From Luteitalea sp. TBR-22 (GTDB lineage Bacteria > Acidobacteriota > Vicinamibacteria > Vicinamibacterales > Vicinamibacteraceae): 64,000 nt of DNA. Below, in pieces: positions 34,222 to 43,974 of this stretch (within the stretch, counting starts at the first letter, position 1; each line of letters opens with the position of its first letter). The notes under the pieces are model-generated. The model saw nothing but the letters and a program-made list of their open reading frames with translations. It was not told the DNA's origin and searched no databases. The stretch is taken from NCBI RefSeq assembly GCF_016865485.1, contig NZ_AP024452.1, positions 4,796,501 to 4,860,500 of the forward strand, written 5' to 3'. The position numbers and the translations under genes are program-made.

Positions 34222-35966
34222 CGCCTCGCTCCACGAGGGGCGCTGTCCCGTCGAGACGCGGGCACTGGCGTGTCGGAGTGGCGCCCGCGCGCGATGGCCT
34301 CGGCGGCGTGCACCTCGCGCTCGTGGCGCTCGGTCTCGCCCGCGACCAGCAGGTCGAACTGCTGTTGCTCCGACGCCAGTCCTGCCTGCAGCGCGGCGAT
34401 CTGCCCTTCGAGCGCCCGCCTCCGGATCTCGGAGGCCAGGCGCTCGCGCTCGAGGCGCGCGGTGCGGCTCACCCGCTCGTCGGCATCGCGACTGGCCTGG
34501 GCAAGCCGCGCCGTGCCGGTGAGGAGGCCCTCTGGCCCGACGTAGGGGTCGGCCAGCTGGAAGCCGCGAGCCGAGAGGGTGAACTCCCTGAGCTGATTGG
34601 AGTGCGCGCTTCCCCTGGACTTGAGGATGTGGACCAGCCGATTGCGCTCCCCGCGCGTCTCGTAGTCGCGCAACACGATCCACGTGTCGACGAGCGACGA
34701 CAGCCCGACGTCGGTCTGTTCGAGGTCGCCGCCGCCGCTGGTCAGGCTCGTCAGGATCGCCGTGATGCCGCGGGTCTTGAGCAGGTCGACGATGCGCAGC
34801 AGCGCCGCCTTGAGGTCGCCGAGCGGCGTCCCGAATTCGAGACTGGAGATCGGGTCGATGACGACGGCATGTGGCTTGAACTCCGTGATGGCCCTGACCA
34901 TCTGCACCACGTGCATCTCGAGGCCCCAATAGCTCGGCCTGACCGCCACGTAGTGCAGGAGGCCGACGTCGAGCCAGTGCTGGAGGTCGATGCCGATCGA
35001 CCGCATGTTGCGGCAGACCTGCGCGGGAGACTCCTCGAACGCAAAATACAGACAGCGCTCGCCCCGGCGGCACGTCCCGTCGGCGAATGCCGACGCCAGG
35101 CTCGTCTTGCCGGTGCCCGCCGTGCCCGAGATCAGCACCGTGCTGCCGCGATAGAACCCCTTGCCCAGCATCTGGTCCAGGGCGGCGACCCCTGACGAGA
35201 TGCGGGAGGACGGCGCGGCGTGCTCGAGGCGCATGGAGCTGATCGCCCACAGCGAGATGCCGCCTTCGTCGATCAGGAACGGGTACTCGTTGGGGCCGTG
35301 CGTCGAGCCCCGGTACTTCACGATGCGCAACCGCCGTGTCGCGACCTGGTCGGTCACGCGATGATCGAGCAGGAGCACGCAGTCAGAGACGTACTCCTCC
35401 ATGCCGTGGCGCGTCATCATGGTGCCGCCGCGCTCGGCGGTGATCACGGCCGTCACGCCGCGGTCCTTCAGCCAGCGGAACAGCCGACGCAACTCCGCCC
35501 GGACGACGGTGTGATCGAGCAGCCCGGCAAACAGCACCTCGATCGTGTCGAGCGCTACTCGCTTGGCGCCGATCCTGTCGATGGCATACCCGATCCTGAT
35601 GAAGAGCCCCTCGAGGTCGTAGACGCCGGTCTCCTCGATCTCGCTGCGCTCGACGAAGACGTGGTCCACGACCAGCTTCTTCTGCGCCACCAGTCGATCG
35701 AGGTCGAAGCCGAGCGACCGGACGTTGGCCTCCAGTTCGTCGGCCTTCTCCTCGAACGTGACGAACACGCCCGGCTCGCCGAACTGCATCGCGCCGCGCA
35801 CGACGAACTCCATCGCCAGCAGCGTCTTGCCGCACCCGGGTCCGCCGCAGACCAGCGTCGGCCGCCCCCTGGGAAGGCCGCCTGCCGTGATCTCGTCGAG
35901 GCCGACGATGCCGGTCGGCGTCTTGGGCAGTGCGCGGACACGTCCGCGGCGAGGAGCGGGACTCAT
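34218..35966 (-). CDS. kaiC: KaiC-family ATPase/autokinase
   Basis: A 582-residue double-RecA protein. CI (~15-245) has Walker A GGPGCGKT (41-48) and catalytic Glu pair FEE (72-73). CII (~250-480) has Walker A GTAGTGKT (281-288) and FEE (311-312). The phosphorylation segment aligning with cyanobacterial TDSHIST reads TDVGLSS, so Ser423-Ser424 replace Ser431-Thr432, with Thr418 equal to Thr426. An extra C-terminal ~90 residues ([14 protein letters not shown]... to the end) form a charged coiled coil, as in many non-cyanobacterial KaiC proteins. No kaiA is present. The start overlaps the hybrid-kinase stop (ATGA). Expected to form a hexamer; role could be timing or stress adaptation. Confidence 0.95.
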   Translation of the reverse strand: MSPAPRRGRVRALPKTPTGIVGLDEITAGGLPRGRPTLVCGGPGCGKTLLAMEFVVRGAMQFGEPGVFVTFEEKADELEANVRSLGFDLDRLVAQKKLVVDHVFVERSEIEETGVYDLEGLFIRIGYAIDRIGAKRVALDTIEVLFAGLLDHTVVRAELRRLFRWLKDRGVTAVITAERGGTMMTRHGMEEYVSDCVLLLDHRVTDQVATRRLRIVKYRGSTHGPNEYPFLIDEGGISLWAISSMRLEHAAPSSRISSGVAALDQMLGKGFYRGSTVLISGTAGTGKTSLASAFADGTCRRGERCLYFAFEESPAQVCRNMRSIGIDLQHWLDVGLLHYVAVRPSYWGLEMHVVQMVRAITEFKPHAVVIDPISSLEFGTPLGDLKAALLRIVDLLKTRGITAILTSLTSGGGDLEQTDVGLSSLVDTWIVLRDYETRGERNRLVHILKSRGSAHSNQLREFTLSARGFQLADPYVGPEGLLTGTARLAQASRDADERVSRTARLERERLASEIRRRALEGQIAALQAGLASEQQQFDLLVAGETERHEREVHAAEAIARGRHSDTPVPASRRDSAPRGARR

Positions 35967-38293
35967 GCGATGTCTCCGAAGGAATGGGGTCCAGCGGGCG
36001 CGGCCGACGGCCCATCGAGGACCCGGCGCACCGTCTCGGTGAGTTGGCGCAGGGTGAACGGCTTGCCGAGGAACGCCTCGCTCGGAGACAACCCCTGGTC
36101 GTCGAGCAGGGTGCTCCCGGAGTAGCCGGACATGTACAGCACTCGCAGGCCGGGAGACCGCCGGGACAGCCGCTCACCGAGCTGACGGCCGTCCAGCCCC
36201 GGCAGCAGCAGGTCGGTGATGAGCAGGTCGGCCCGGGTTTCGTCAAGCAGGAGCGCGGCCTCGGCTGACGCGACGGCCTGCACCCGATAGCCGGCGCCCT
36301 CGAGCGCCGTGCGGACCAGCAGCCGGATGGCCTCATCGTCCTCGACCACGAGGATGGTCTCGTGACCGGAGGGCACGGTCGTCGACACCGGCGGTTCATC
36401 GCGGCGCAGAGCGGGGGCCACGCGCGGCAGGCGTATCGTGAACGACGTCCCGCGGTCGACGTGGCTCTCGACCTCGATGCGCCCGCCGCTCTGCTCGACG
36501 ATCCCGAGCACCGTGGCCAGGCCGAGCCCCGTGCCGTGCCCTGGGCCCTTGGTGGTGAAGAAGGGCTCGAAGGCGTGCGACAGCACGTCGTCGCTCATGC
36601 CCCTGCCGGTGTCCGAGACCTTCAACACGGCGCACGTCCCGCCCAGGGCTTCCGGAGGATTCGCCTCGTCGGTCGGCCAGGCCTCCACGGCGGTCTCCAG
36701 GGTCAGCACGCCCCCGTGGGGCATGGCATCGCGTGCGTTGACGGCCAGGTTCAGCAGCACCTGCTCGATCTGGTGGGCATCGGCCTTGATGGCCCCAGCC
36801 TCCGGGTCGAGGCGCAGGTGCAGCCTGACGTTCTCGCCGATGACGCGCCCCAGCAACCGCTCGGTGGCGCTGACGATCGCATTGAGATCCAGCACTTCGG
36901 GCCGGAGCACCTGGCGGCGGCTGAAGGCCAGCAACTGTCGGGTGAGACCGGCCGCAATCTCGCCGGCACGTCGAATCTCGGCGACGTCGGACCGCCGCGC
37001 GTCGTCGGGCGCGAACTTGGCCATGAGCAGTTCGCAGTAGCCGAGGATCGCGGTGAGCAGGTTGTTGAAGTCGTGCGCCACGCCGCCGGTCAGGCGCCCC
37101 ATGGACTCCAGCTTCTGGCTCTGTCGTACTCTGGCCTCGATCAGGCGGCGTTGCGTGTCGTCCTCGAAGGTCACCACGGCGCCGCGCGCCGTCCCGCCGT
37201 CGACGATGGGGTTGGACGCGTAGCGGGCGGGAAAGGCGGTCCCGTCTCGCTTCCAGATCACGTCGTCGTCGGAGCGGCACGGGGTCCCCGACGCGGCCGT
37301 CGCGATGATCGGGCACTGCTCGGCGGCATGTGACGCGCCATCGGCCGGCGCATGGTGCATGAGCGCGTGGACGTCCTGGCCGATGGCCTCGTCGAAGGAC
37401 CACCCGAGCGTACGGGCGCCCGATTGGTTGATGAACGTGCAGCGCCCGTGCGGGTCGAGGCCGATCACGCCCTCGCCGACCGAGTCCAGCAGCACCTGCA
37501 TCGTCCTCGCGAGTCGCTGATGCTCGAGGAACTCCTGCTTGCGTGCCGTGACGTCGACGTGGCAGCACAGGAGGCGCGGCTGCCCCGCCGAGCCCTCACG
37601 AAGCGAGGCGCCCCGCGTCTGGATCCAGCGATACGTGCCGTCCTTGTGCTTCAGGCGGTACTCCTCGTCGATCGACGCGCCCTCGGCAAGCGACGCACGG
37701 CGAATGGCTGCGCGCATGCGCTCGCGGTCTTCGGGGTGAAGCCTCGATTCCCATTCCGCGGGCGTCGTACCCACCTGCTCGTCGAGAAGGCCGAGCTGTG
37801 ATTGCCATTCCGGCGAGTAGATCACCTCGTCGGTCTGCAGGTTCCAGTCCCACGTGCCGATGCCGGCCACCGAGGTGGCGAGGCGGAGGCGCAGTTGGCT
37901 CTCCCGCAGCGCTGCGTCCCTGGCGGCATCGTCGAGGGCGCGCGCCACCACCTGGCCGAGCCGCGCGAGGCGATCCTTGAGCACGTAGTCGGTGGCGCCG
38001 GCCTTGACGCACTCGACGGCACGTTCATCCCCGAGCGATCCGGAGACGACGATGAACGGCACGACGAGACCGCGCGCCCTGACCATCGCGAGCGCGGCCA
38101 TCCCGTCGAACCGGGGCAACGAGTAGTCGGCGAGGATGACGTCGAGGTCGGGCGACAGCGCGTCGAGGAACGTCTCCGGGGTGTCGACGCGCGACCACTC
38201 GGGCAGGAACTCGCCGCGGCGCAGGGCGTGGACCATGAGTTCCGCGTCGGCCGGTTCGTCCTCGAGAATCAGGACGCGAAGTGCTCTCCCCAT
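35963..38293 (-). CDS. Hybrid histidine kinase, REC-PAS-PAS-HisKA-HATPase-REC
   Basis: A 776-residue soluble kinase. It begins with a receiver domain (VLILEDEPADAEL, phospho-Asp in DVILADYSLP ~56). Two PAS domains follow (~130-255: GIGTWDWNLQTDEVIYSPEW and HPEDRERM; ~265-385: LLDSVGEGVIGLDPHGRCTFINQ). The His box is GRLTGGVAHDFNNLLTAI, and the ATP domain has NLAVNARDAMPHGG, DTGRGM and GTGLGLATV. A C-terminal receiver (ILVVEDDEAIRLLV, DLLITDLLLPGLDG) completes a phosphorelay. It is the first gene of the kai operon and overlaps kaiC by 4 bp. It is separated from the NarL-type regulator by 173 bp, where the operon promoter should lie. Confidence 0.92.
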   Translation of the reverse strand: MGRALRVLILEDEPADAELMVHALRRGEFLPEWSRVDTPETFLDALSPDLDVILADYSLPRFDGMAALAMVRARGLVVPFIVVSGSLGDERAVECVKAGATDYVLKDRLARLGQVVARALDDAARDAALRESQLRLRLATSVAGIGTWDWNLQTDEVIYSPEWQSQLGLLDEQVGTTPAEWESRLHPEDRERMRAAIRRASLAEGASIDEEYRLKHKDGTYRWIQTRGASLREGSAGQPRLLCCHVDVTARKQEFLEHQRLARTMQVLLDSVGEGVIGLDPHGRCTFINQSGARTLGWSFDEAIGQDVHALMHHAPADGASHAAEQCPIIATAASGTPCRSDDDVIWKRDGTAFPARYASNPIVDGGTARGAVVTFEDDTQRRLIEARVRQSQKLESMGRLTGGVAHDFNNLLTAILGYCELLMAKFAPDDARRSDVAEIRRAGEIAAGLTRQLLAFSRRQVLRPEVLDLNAIVSATERLLGRVIGENVRLHLRLDPEAGAIKADAHQIEQVLLNLAVNARDAMPHGGVLTLETAVEAWPTDEANPPEALGGTCAVLKVSDTGRGMSDDVLSHAFEPFFTTKGPGHGTGLGLATVLGIVEQSGGRIEVESHVDRGTSFTIRLPRVAPALRRDEPPVSTTVPSGHETILVVEDDEAIRLLVRTALEGAGYRVQAVASAEAALLLDETRADLLITDLLLPGLDGRQLGERLSRRSPGLRVLYMSGYSGSTLLDDQGLSPSEAFLGKPFTLRQLTETVRRVLDGPSAAPAGPHSFGDIA

Positions 38294-38466
38294 GATTGAC
38301 GGTCCAGTCGCTTCCAGAGGGGGTCTCGAGGCAGCGGGGACCGGGTTAACCCCCCGGGCCGAACGGGCGCGACGGCGTGGCGCCGGCGTGCCTCCACCAT
38401 CGCTGATGGGCTTGGGCGGCGCAATCGGGCGGTTCCTGAGGCGATCGGCGCAATGCCTGAGGCGCG

Positions 38467-39120
38467 CTAAGGGATCGGAGGGATCAGCCCCGTGCGCATG
38501 GCATACCGCACGAGACCGGCGACGTCGTGGATGCCGAGCCGCTCCATCGCCTGGGCGCGATGGGTCTCGACCGTCTTGACGCTGAGGTCGAGCAGGAAGG
38601 CGATCTCCTTGACGCTCTTGCCCTGGGCGATGAAGCGGACGACCTCGCGCTGCCGCGGTGTCAGTCCCTCCGACGACGGCTCACGGCCGCCCACCCGCGA
38701 CACGTACTCGTCGATCACGCGGCGAGAGATGGCGGGGCTCAGGTACGTCTCGTTGCGGGCGACCGCAGCCAACGCGAGGTCCAGCTGCGAGGCCGCCGCA
38801 TCCTTGAGGAGGTATCCCACGGCGCCAGCCGACAGCGCCTGCATCACGTACTCCTCGTTGTCGTGGATCGAGAGCACGATCACCTTGACGCGGGGGTGGG
38901 TTGCCCGCACGCGCGCCGCGACCTCCAGGCCGCTGAGACCCGGCAGCGCCACGTCGATGAGCAGGACGTCCGGCTCCAGTGCCTCCACGAGTGCGAGCGC
39001 CTCTTCGCCCGTGCCACCCTCGGCGACGACCTCCACCTCGGGCATCCGATCGAGCAGGGCCCGGATGCCGGCGCGGACCAGCGCATGGTCGTCGGTCACG
39101 ACAACGCGAAGCGGCGTCAT
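38467..39120 (-). CDS. NarL/FixJ-type response regulator
   Basis: A 217-residue DNA-binding regulator. The receiver domain is LRVVVTDDHALVRAGIRALL, with phospho-Asp ~55 in DVLLIDVALPGLSGLEVA and KDAAASQLDLAL near its end. A LuxR-type helix-turn-helix follows (LTPRQREVVRFIAQGKSVKEIAFLLDLSVKTVETHRAQAMERLGI). The ATG overlaps the stop of the upstream sensor kinase by 4 bp, making a kinase-regulator pair. Because that kinase is frameshifted here, the regulator may lack its partner in this sequence, or the frameshift is a sequencing error. Confidence 0.94.
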   Translation of the reverse strand: MTPLRVVVTDDHALVRAGIRALLDRMPEVEVVAEGGTGEEALALVEALEPDVLLIDVALPGLSGLEVAARVRATHPRVKVIVLSIHDNEEYVMQALSAGAVGYLLKDAAASQLDLALAAVARNETYLSPAISRRVIDEYVSRVGGREPSSEGLTPRQREVVRFIAQGKSVKEIAFLLDLSVKTVETHRAQAMERLGIHDVAGLVRYAMRTGLIPPIP

Positions 39121-41035
39121 GCGGGGCCCTCGGCGGCGATCGGGAACATGACGTGGACGGCGGTACCGCGCCGCGGCGAGGAGACCCACTCGATCATGCC
39201 GCCGGCGAGGATGGCCCGCTCCTCCATCCCGAGCAGCCCGAGGCTCGCGCCACGCCGCGCCGCGGAGCGCGCCCCCTGGACGTCGAAGCCGCGGCCATCG
39301 TCGGCGACGTGGAGTTGCAGGGCCTCGGGGCCGCGTTCGAGTTCGAGCGTGACGGTGCTGGCGTCGGCATGCTTGATCACGTTGGTGAGCGCCTCCTGAG
39401 CCACCCGGAAGCAGGCCGTCTCGATGGCGGGAGGAAGGCGATCGATCGGGGTCCGGCACTCGAATACCACACGCAATCCGGAGCGGAGGCCGCACTGGTC
39501 GGCCAGCCAGCGCAGCGCCGGCTCGAGGCCGAGGTCGTCGAGCATCGGGGGACGCAACTGCAGCAGCAGGGCGCGCACCTGGCCGAGCGCGTCGTCGACA
39601 ACACGGGTGGCATCGCGCAGCCGGTCGGCGAGCACGGCAGGGTCCGGGAATCGCTCGAGTGCCTGCAGGGCGATCTTGGCGGCCGTGAGGGCCTGGGCAA
39701 TCTCGTCGTGCAGTTCACGCGCAAGGCTGCGGCGCTCGGTCTCCTGCACGGTCAACAGCCGGCGCGAGAGCGACTGCAGCGTGGCATGCGCCACCCGCAG
39801 GTCGTCGTCGCCTGTCGGCGCTCGGTGACGTCGCGGAAGTTGCTGACGATGCCGTTGACGGCCGGGTCGTCGAGCAGGTTGGTGGCGGTGACCTCGACCC
39901 AGCGGTACTCCCCGCTCCTGTGCCGCAGGCGGTGCGACCACGTGACGACGGCGTGGGGCGTCGACCGCACCTCGTCGAGTCGGCTCTCCATCCGGGCCCG
40001 GTCGGCGGGGTGCACGCGTTCGGCGAGGTCGTGCGCGACCAGCCGGTCCACCTCCTCGCCGAGCATCCGCGCCGCCGACGGCGAGACGTACTCCAGGGTC
40101 CCGTCCTCCCGCGAGATGCTGATCCCGTCCCAGGCGTGCTCGACCACCGAGCGAAAGCGCCGGTCGCTGGCCTGCAGGCGTGCTTCCGCGACCTTCTGCT
40201 CGGTGATCTCCCGGACCACTCCCCGCATCTTGAGCGGGGCGCCGGTCGGCCCGAACTCGAACTCACCGGTCCCGGCAATCCAGCGCACCGTCCCGTCAGG
40301 CCACACGACCCGGAACTCGCCCGCGAACGGCTCGCGGGCTTCGATGCACCGTGCGACTCCGTGGTCAACCGCCGGCAGGTCGTCGGGATGCACCCGACTG
40401 GCGAACATCTCGTAGGTGCCGTCGAACTCGCCCGGCGCGAGCCCCCACAGCTCTTCGTGCTCGCGCGACCAGGTGAGGCGCCCGCGGGGGATGTCCCAGT
40501 CGTAGGTGCCCATCCTCGCCGCCTGCAGCGCCAGGCGAAGCCGCTCCTCGCTCTCGCGCAGCACGCGTTCACGCGCCCGCTGTGCCGAGACGTCCCGAAT
40601 GGAGGCGACGATGGTGGCGCCGTCGTCGTGCCGCCACGGCACGGCCTGCAGTTCGATGGCGCGCTCCGGTGCGTCGGCACTCGGGATGCTGGCGGTGAGC
40701 GTCCCGGCCCCGTCCTGCAGGACCCTGGCCGCAAACGCTCCCAGTGATTCGCCCTCGTCGCTCACGATTGGCTGCAGGCCTGCCGCGCCGTTCGAGACGG
40801 CGGTCGCGGTACCGAGCACCTGCCGCTCGGCGCGTTCGTTGAGCGCCAGGCACGTACCGTCGCTCGAGATGAGCACGAGACCACAGGGCGACCGACTCAA
40901 GAGGGCCTCGAGCAACGTGTCGGGCGCGATGTCCAGCGGCAACGCCGCGCCGGCAGGTGCCGACTCCCCCGCCTGTTCAACGGCGCTCGAGAGCCCTCCG
41001 GGCCTGCTCCCCTCGTCAGGCAGGTACGTCGGCAT
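39117..41035 (-). pseudogene. PAS sensor kinase (HisKA_3 type) broken by a frameshift
   Basis: The start at 41035 has a strong AGGAGG 7-8 bases upstream. The first frame gives three PAS-type segments: LSRSPCGLVLISSDGTCLALN, ARMGTYDWDIPRGRLTWSRE with HPDDLP, and VVEHAWDGISISREDGTLEYVSP with HPADRAR. It ends NFRDVTERRQ and then turns to nonsense, stopping at 39752. The continuation is in a neighbouring frame: DDDLRVAHATLQSLSRRLLTVQETERRSLARELHDEIAQAL (phospho-His in ELHDE), then a NarX-type ATP domain (DDGRGF, GLLGMEER) to 39117. Adding one G:C pair near 39810 restores a single protein of about 639 residues. The regulator gene follows with a 4-bp overlap. Confidence 0.85.
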
Positions 41036-41121
41036 CACCAGCCCTCCTCGCCCCGCGCCTGTCACGGGGCGGAGCCTGCAGGTGGCACGATAGCAGGTCG
41101 CAACCCTGCCTGGCCGCCGTG

Positions 41122-42510
41122 TCAGCGACGCGCCACGCGGATGCGCCGGTATTCCATCTGCCCGCGATCACCCTCGAGGCCGATCGCGCCCGACGGCGGC
41201 ACCTTGAAGGCGGCCTCGAGCACCTCGCCGTTGCACGTGATCTCCGCCACGCCGCCGCGGACGGTGACGACGAGTTCGTTCCACTCCTGGGGCCGGTACT
41301 TCGCCAGTCCCGTGTACGGCCCCGACAACCGGTAATCGCGCACCTGCACTTGCGGCCCGCGCAGGAAGAGGCCGCCGTCGGCGAACGGCGTCCCCCTGAA
41401 CTCCAGCTTGAGGACGAAGTCGCCCTCGAACGTTCGGGTCGTCCACAGCTGCTGTACCTTGCGGTACTCGGACGGCGTGGCGGTGACGATGCGGTCGGCG
41501 ACGACGCGCCAGCGCCCGTCGGGGCTGGACGTCCGACCGTCGAAGGTCACCGGCGTGGCCACGATCGGCCACAGAGCCGCGTTCGGGTCCGACGCCTGCC
41601 ATCTGGCCGCGGCCGCCTTCTCCTCGTCCGTGGTGGCGCGATAGCCCCAGCCCGTGAGGTCACGGCCGTTGAAGAGCAGCTCGAAGCCCGGCTCGGGCGC
41701 GAAGGGCTCGGTTGCCGCGGGCATCAGCCCGAGCGACTCGAACACGGGGCGCAGCGCCGCCGCCCAGCGTGCGTAGCCGGCGTCGTTGAGGTGCAGGAGG
41801 TCGGGGAACTCGCCGACCGGAGCGTCGCCATCGGCGTCGGCCCACAGCCGCCACGTCTCGATAGCGGTGACCTGCGGGTCGTTGCGCACCAGGCCCATCA
41901 GGCGCGCATTGGTCTCCTTGATGAGGGGACTGGGCCGCTTCATCTTCGCCGAACTCGGGAAGACCTGGCAGAGCACGACCGGCATTGCGGGGTCGTACGC
42001 GCGGAAGGCCGAGAGGATCGTGCGGACGTTGCTCTCGACGACGTCCGGTCGCGCGCCCTCCTCGAGGTCGTTGGTGCCGATCAGCAGCACCACCGCCTTC
42101 GGGTGCAACGCCAGCACGTCGTCCTGCAGTCGAAGGAGCACGCCGCGGGACGTGTCGCCGCTGATCCCGCGGTTGGCGATCTTCATGCCCGGGAACGCGG
42201 CCGGCAGACGGTCGTTCCAGCCCTGGGTGATCGAGTCGCCGAGCAGCACGACGGCGCCCTGATCCTGCTGGACCTCTGACGCCCACTTCGTCCGCTTGTC
42301 TCGCCACAAGGTCCGGAACCACCCATAGCGACGCAGTGGCCCCACGCCGGGCAGGCCGTCGTCGTTGTCGGGAATCTCGAAGCGACCGGCGCCCTGTGCC
42401 GGGACAGGCGTCGCGGCCTGTGCCATGACGGACGGGGCGAGGGCGGGCACGACGCCGAGGGCCGCGCACAGGGCGGCCCTCGCGATCCAGCGGCCAGTCG
42501 GTCGGGTCAT
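41122..42510 (-). CDS. Exported SGNH hydrolase fused to a DUF1080 domain
   Basis: A 462-residue protein with signal peptide (RWIARAALCAALGVVPALAPSVMAQA). The SGNH/GDSL esterase domain (~75-255) has block I GDSITQGW, block II Gly in NRGISGD, block III GTND and block V DLLHLNDAGY with the catalytic Asp-His. The C-terminal domain (~270-462: FELLFNGRDLTGWGY ... FEGDFVLKLEFRG, GLFLRGPQVQVRDY, QMEYRRIRVARR) is a DUF1080/3-keto-glycoside-hydrolase-like concanavalin fold. Deacylation plus sugar binding or cleavage in the periplasm is the likely job, probably on plant-type polysaccharide. It is transcribed away from the amidohydrolase across a 171-bp shared control region. Confidence 0.9.
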   Translation of the reverse strand: MTRPTGRWIARAALCAALGVVPALAPSVMAQAATPVPAQGAGRFEIPDNDDGLPGVGPLRRYGWFRTLWRDKRTKWASEVQQDQGAVVLLGDSITQGWNDRLPAAFPGMKIANRGISGDTSRGVLLRLQDDVLALHPKAVVLLIGTNDLEEGARPDVVESNVRTILSAFRAYDPAMPVVLCQVFPSSAKMKRPSPLIKETNARLMGLVRNDPQVTAIETWRLWADADGDAPVGEFPDLLHLNDAGYARWAAALRPVFESLGLMPAATEPFAPEPGFELLFNGRDLTGWGYRATTDEEKAAAARWQASDPNAALWPIVATPVTFDGRTSSPDGRWRVVADRIVTATPSEYRKVQQLWTTRTFEGDFVLKLEFRGTPFADGGLFLRGPQVQVRDYRLSGPYTGLAKYRPQEWNELVVTVRGGVAEITCNGEVLEAAFKVPPSGAIGLEGDRGQMEYRRIRVARR

Positions 42511-42524
42511 GGCCGCAGAGCATA

Positions 42525-42595
42525 CCGTCGCCCAAGGGCGACGGGTACATCTTCTGGCGACGGGTACATCTTCTGGCGACGGGTACATCTTCAGG
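42525..42595. repeat. 20-bp palindrome plus three 19-bp tandem repeats
   Basis: CCGTCGCCCAAGGGCGACGG at 42525-42544 is a perfect palindrome with an AA centre, and an identical copy is at 51281-51300. It runs into three tandem units of CGACGGGTACATCTTCTGG (42539-42557, 42558-42576, 42577-42595; the last has TTCAGG). The array sits between two divergent genes, starting 15 bp upstream of one and ending 86 bp upstream of the other. Confidence 0.85.
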
Positions 42596-42681
42596 CGACG
42601 GCGCATCTCGCGGAGCACCAGGCCTGCCCGGCGCCGGGCGCGCCGCGACGGGTATGATGGCGGCTCATCCATGGAGGCCCT

Positions 42682-43974
42682 GTGAACCGACGTGTCGCGC
42701 TCGCCGCGGTGGCGGCCTGCGCCGCTGCCCTGTCTGCGCTGTCCCCCACTCCCCTTCGCGCGCAGTCGGCCGAAGCGCCGCTGACGGTGATCAAGGCGGC
42801 CCGCATGCTCGACGTGCGGGCGGGCCGCGTCGTCGATGCGCCGGTGATCACGGTGCAGGGCGGCACCATCACCGCCGTCGGTGGCGCGGTGCCGGCCGGT
42901 GCGCGGGTGATCGATCTCGGCGACGTCACGCTCGCGCCGGGGCTCATCGACCTGCACACCCACATCACGATGGACATCGAGGGCAACTGGGTGCTGCGCG
43001 CGGTGACCGAAGGCACGGCCGACGAAGCGCTGCGCGGCGCCCGCAACGCGCGCGCCACCGTCGAGGCCGGGTTCACGACGGTGCGCAACCTTGGCAGCGG
43101 CAACTTCGCCGACATCGCGCTGGACCGCGCCATCAGGGCGGGCTTCGTGCCAGGCCCACGCATCGTGAGTGCCGGCAATTCGATCGGGATCACGGGCGGA
43201 CACTGCGACACCACCGGCTTCGCGCCGGGCGTGCTCGAGCAGGACTGGCGCACGGGTGTTGCCGACGGGCCCGACGAGTTGATCAAGGCCGTCCGCTACC
43301 AGGCCAAGCACGGCGCGCAGGTGATCAAGATCTGCGCGACGGCGGGCGTGCTGTCGTTCGACGCGACGGTCGGCGCCCAGCAGCTGAGCGAGACCGAGAT
43401 GCGGGCCGTCGTGGAGGAAGCGACGCGGCACGGGCTGCGCGTCGCGGCGCACGCGCACGGGACCGAGGGCATCAAGGCTGCCGTACGGGCCGGCGTCGCC
43501 TCCATCGAGCACGGGTCGTTGCTCGACGACGAGGCGATCGCGCTGATGAAGGCGCGCGGGACGTACCTCGTACCGACGACCTACCTGGTGGGCGCGATCG
43601 ATCTGTCGGCGCTGCCGCCGCCGATCCGCGCCAAGGCCGAGTACGTGCTGCCCCTCGCCAGGCAGAACCTGCGCAAGGCGATCGCGGCGGGCGTGAAGAT
43701 CGCGTTCGGCACCGACGCGGCCGTGTACCCGCACGGCCACAACGCGCGCGAACTGTCCGTCTACGTGCAGCTCGGCATGACGCCGATCGAGGCCATCCGC
43801 AGCGCCACGACCGTCGCGGCGGAGGTGCTGGGGGTCAGCGATCGGGGTGCGATCGAGGCCGGGCGCCTTGCCGATCTCATCGCGGTGGGCGGCGATCCCC
43901 TGCGCGACGTGGCGGCGTTCCAGGACGTCAGGTTCGTGATGGCCGCGGGCCGGGTGGTGAAGGGGTCGAAGTAG
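42682..43974 (+). CDS. Exported amidohydrolase (imidazolonepropionase/Xaa-Pro dipeptidase-like)
   Basis: A 430-residue metal-dependent hydrolase with signal peptide (NRRVALAAVAACAAALSALSPTPLRAQ). Metal ligands are seen in order: HTHIT (~93-97), a probable carboxylated Lys in AQVIKICATAG, AHAHGTEG, SIEHGS and the catalytic Asp in GTDAAVYPHG. The end (ADLIAVGGDPLRDVAAFQDVRFVMAAGRVVKG) is the small beta-sandwich shared by the family. The GTG start is supported by GGAGG about 5 bases upstream; a 4-codon ATG frame (MEAL-stop) just before it overlaps the GTG and may couple translation. Likely periplasmic, acting on a cyclic amide or dipeptide; the substrate is unknown. Confidence 0.9.
   Translation: MNRRVALAAVAACAAALSALSPTPLRAQSAEAPLTVIKAARMLDVRAGRVVDAPVITVQGGTITAVGGAVPAGARVIDLGDVTLAPGLIDLHTHITMDIEGNWVLRAVTEGTADEALRGARNARATVEAGFTTVRNLGSGNFADIALDRAIRAGFVPGPRIVSAGNSIGITGGHCDTTGFAPGVLEQDWRTGVADGPDELIKAVRYQAKHGAQVIKICATAGVLSFDATVGAQQLSETEMRAVVEEATRHGLRVAAHAHGTEGIKAAVRAGVASIEHGSLLDDEAIALMKARGTYLVPTTYLVGAIDLSALPPPIRAKAEYVLPLARQNLRKAIAAGVKIAFGTDAAVYPHGHNARELSVYVQLGMTPIEAIRSATTVAAEVLGVSDRGAIEAGRLADLIAVGGDPLRDVAAFQDVRFVMAAGRVVKGSK

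Noticed and set aside
42539-42595. Three 19-bp repeats as a CRISPR array
   Set aside because: Units are directly abutting with no spacers and no cas genes are in the window.
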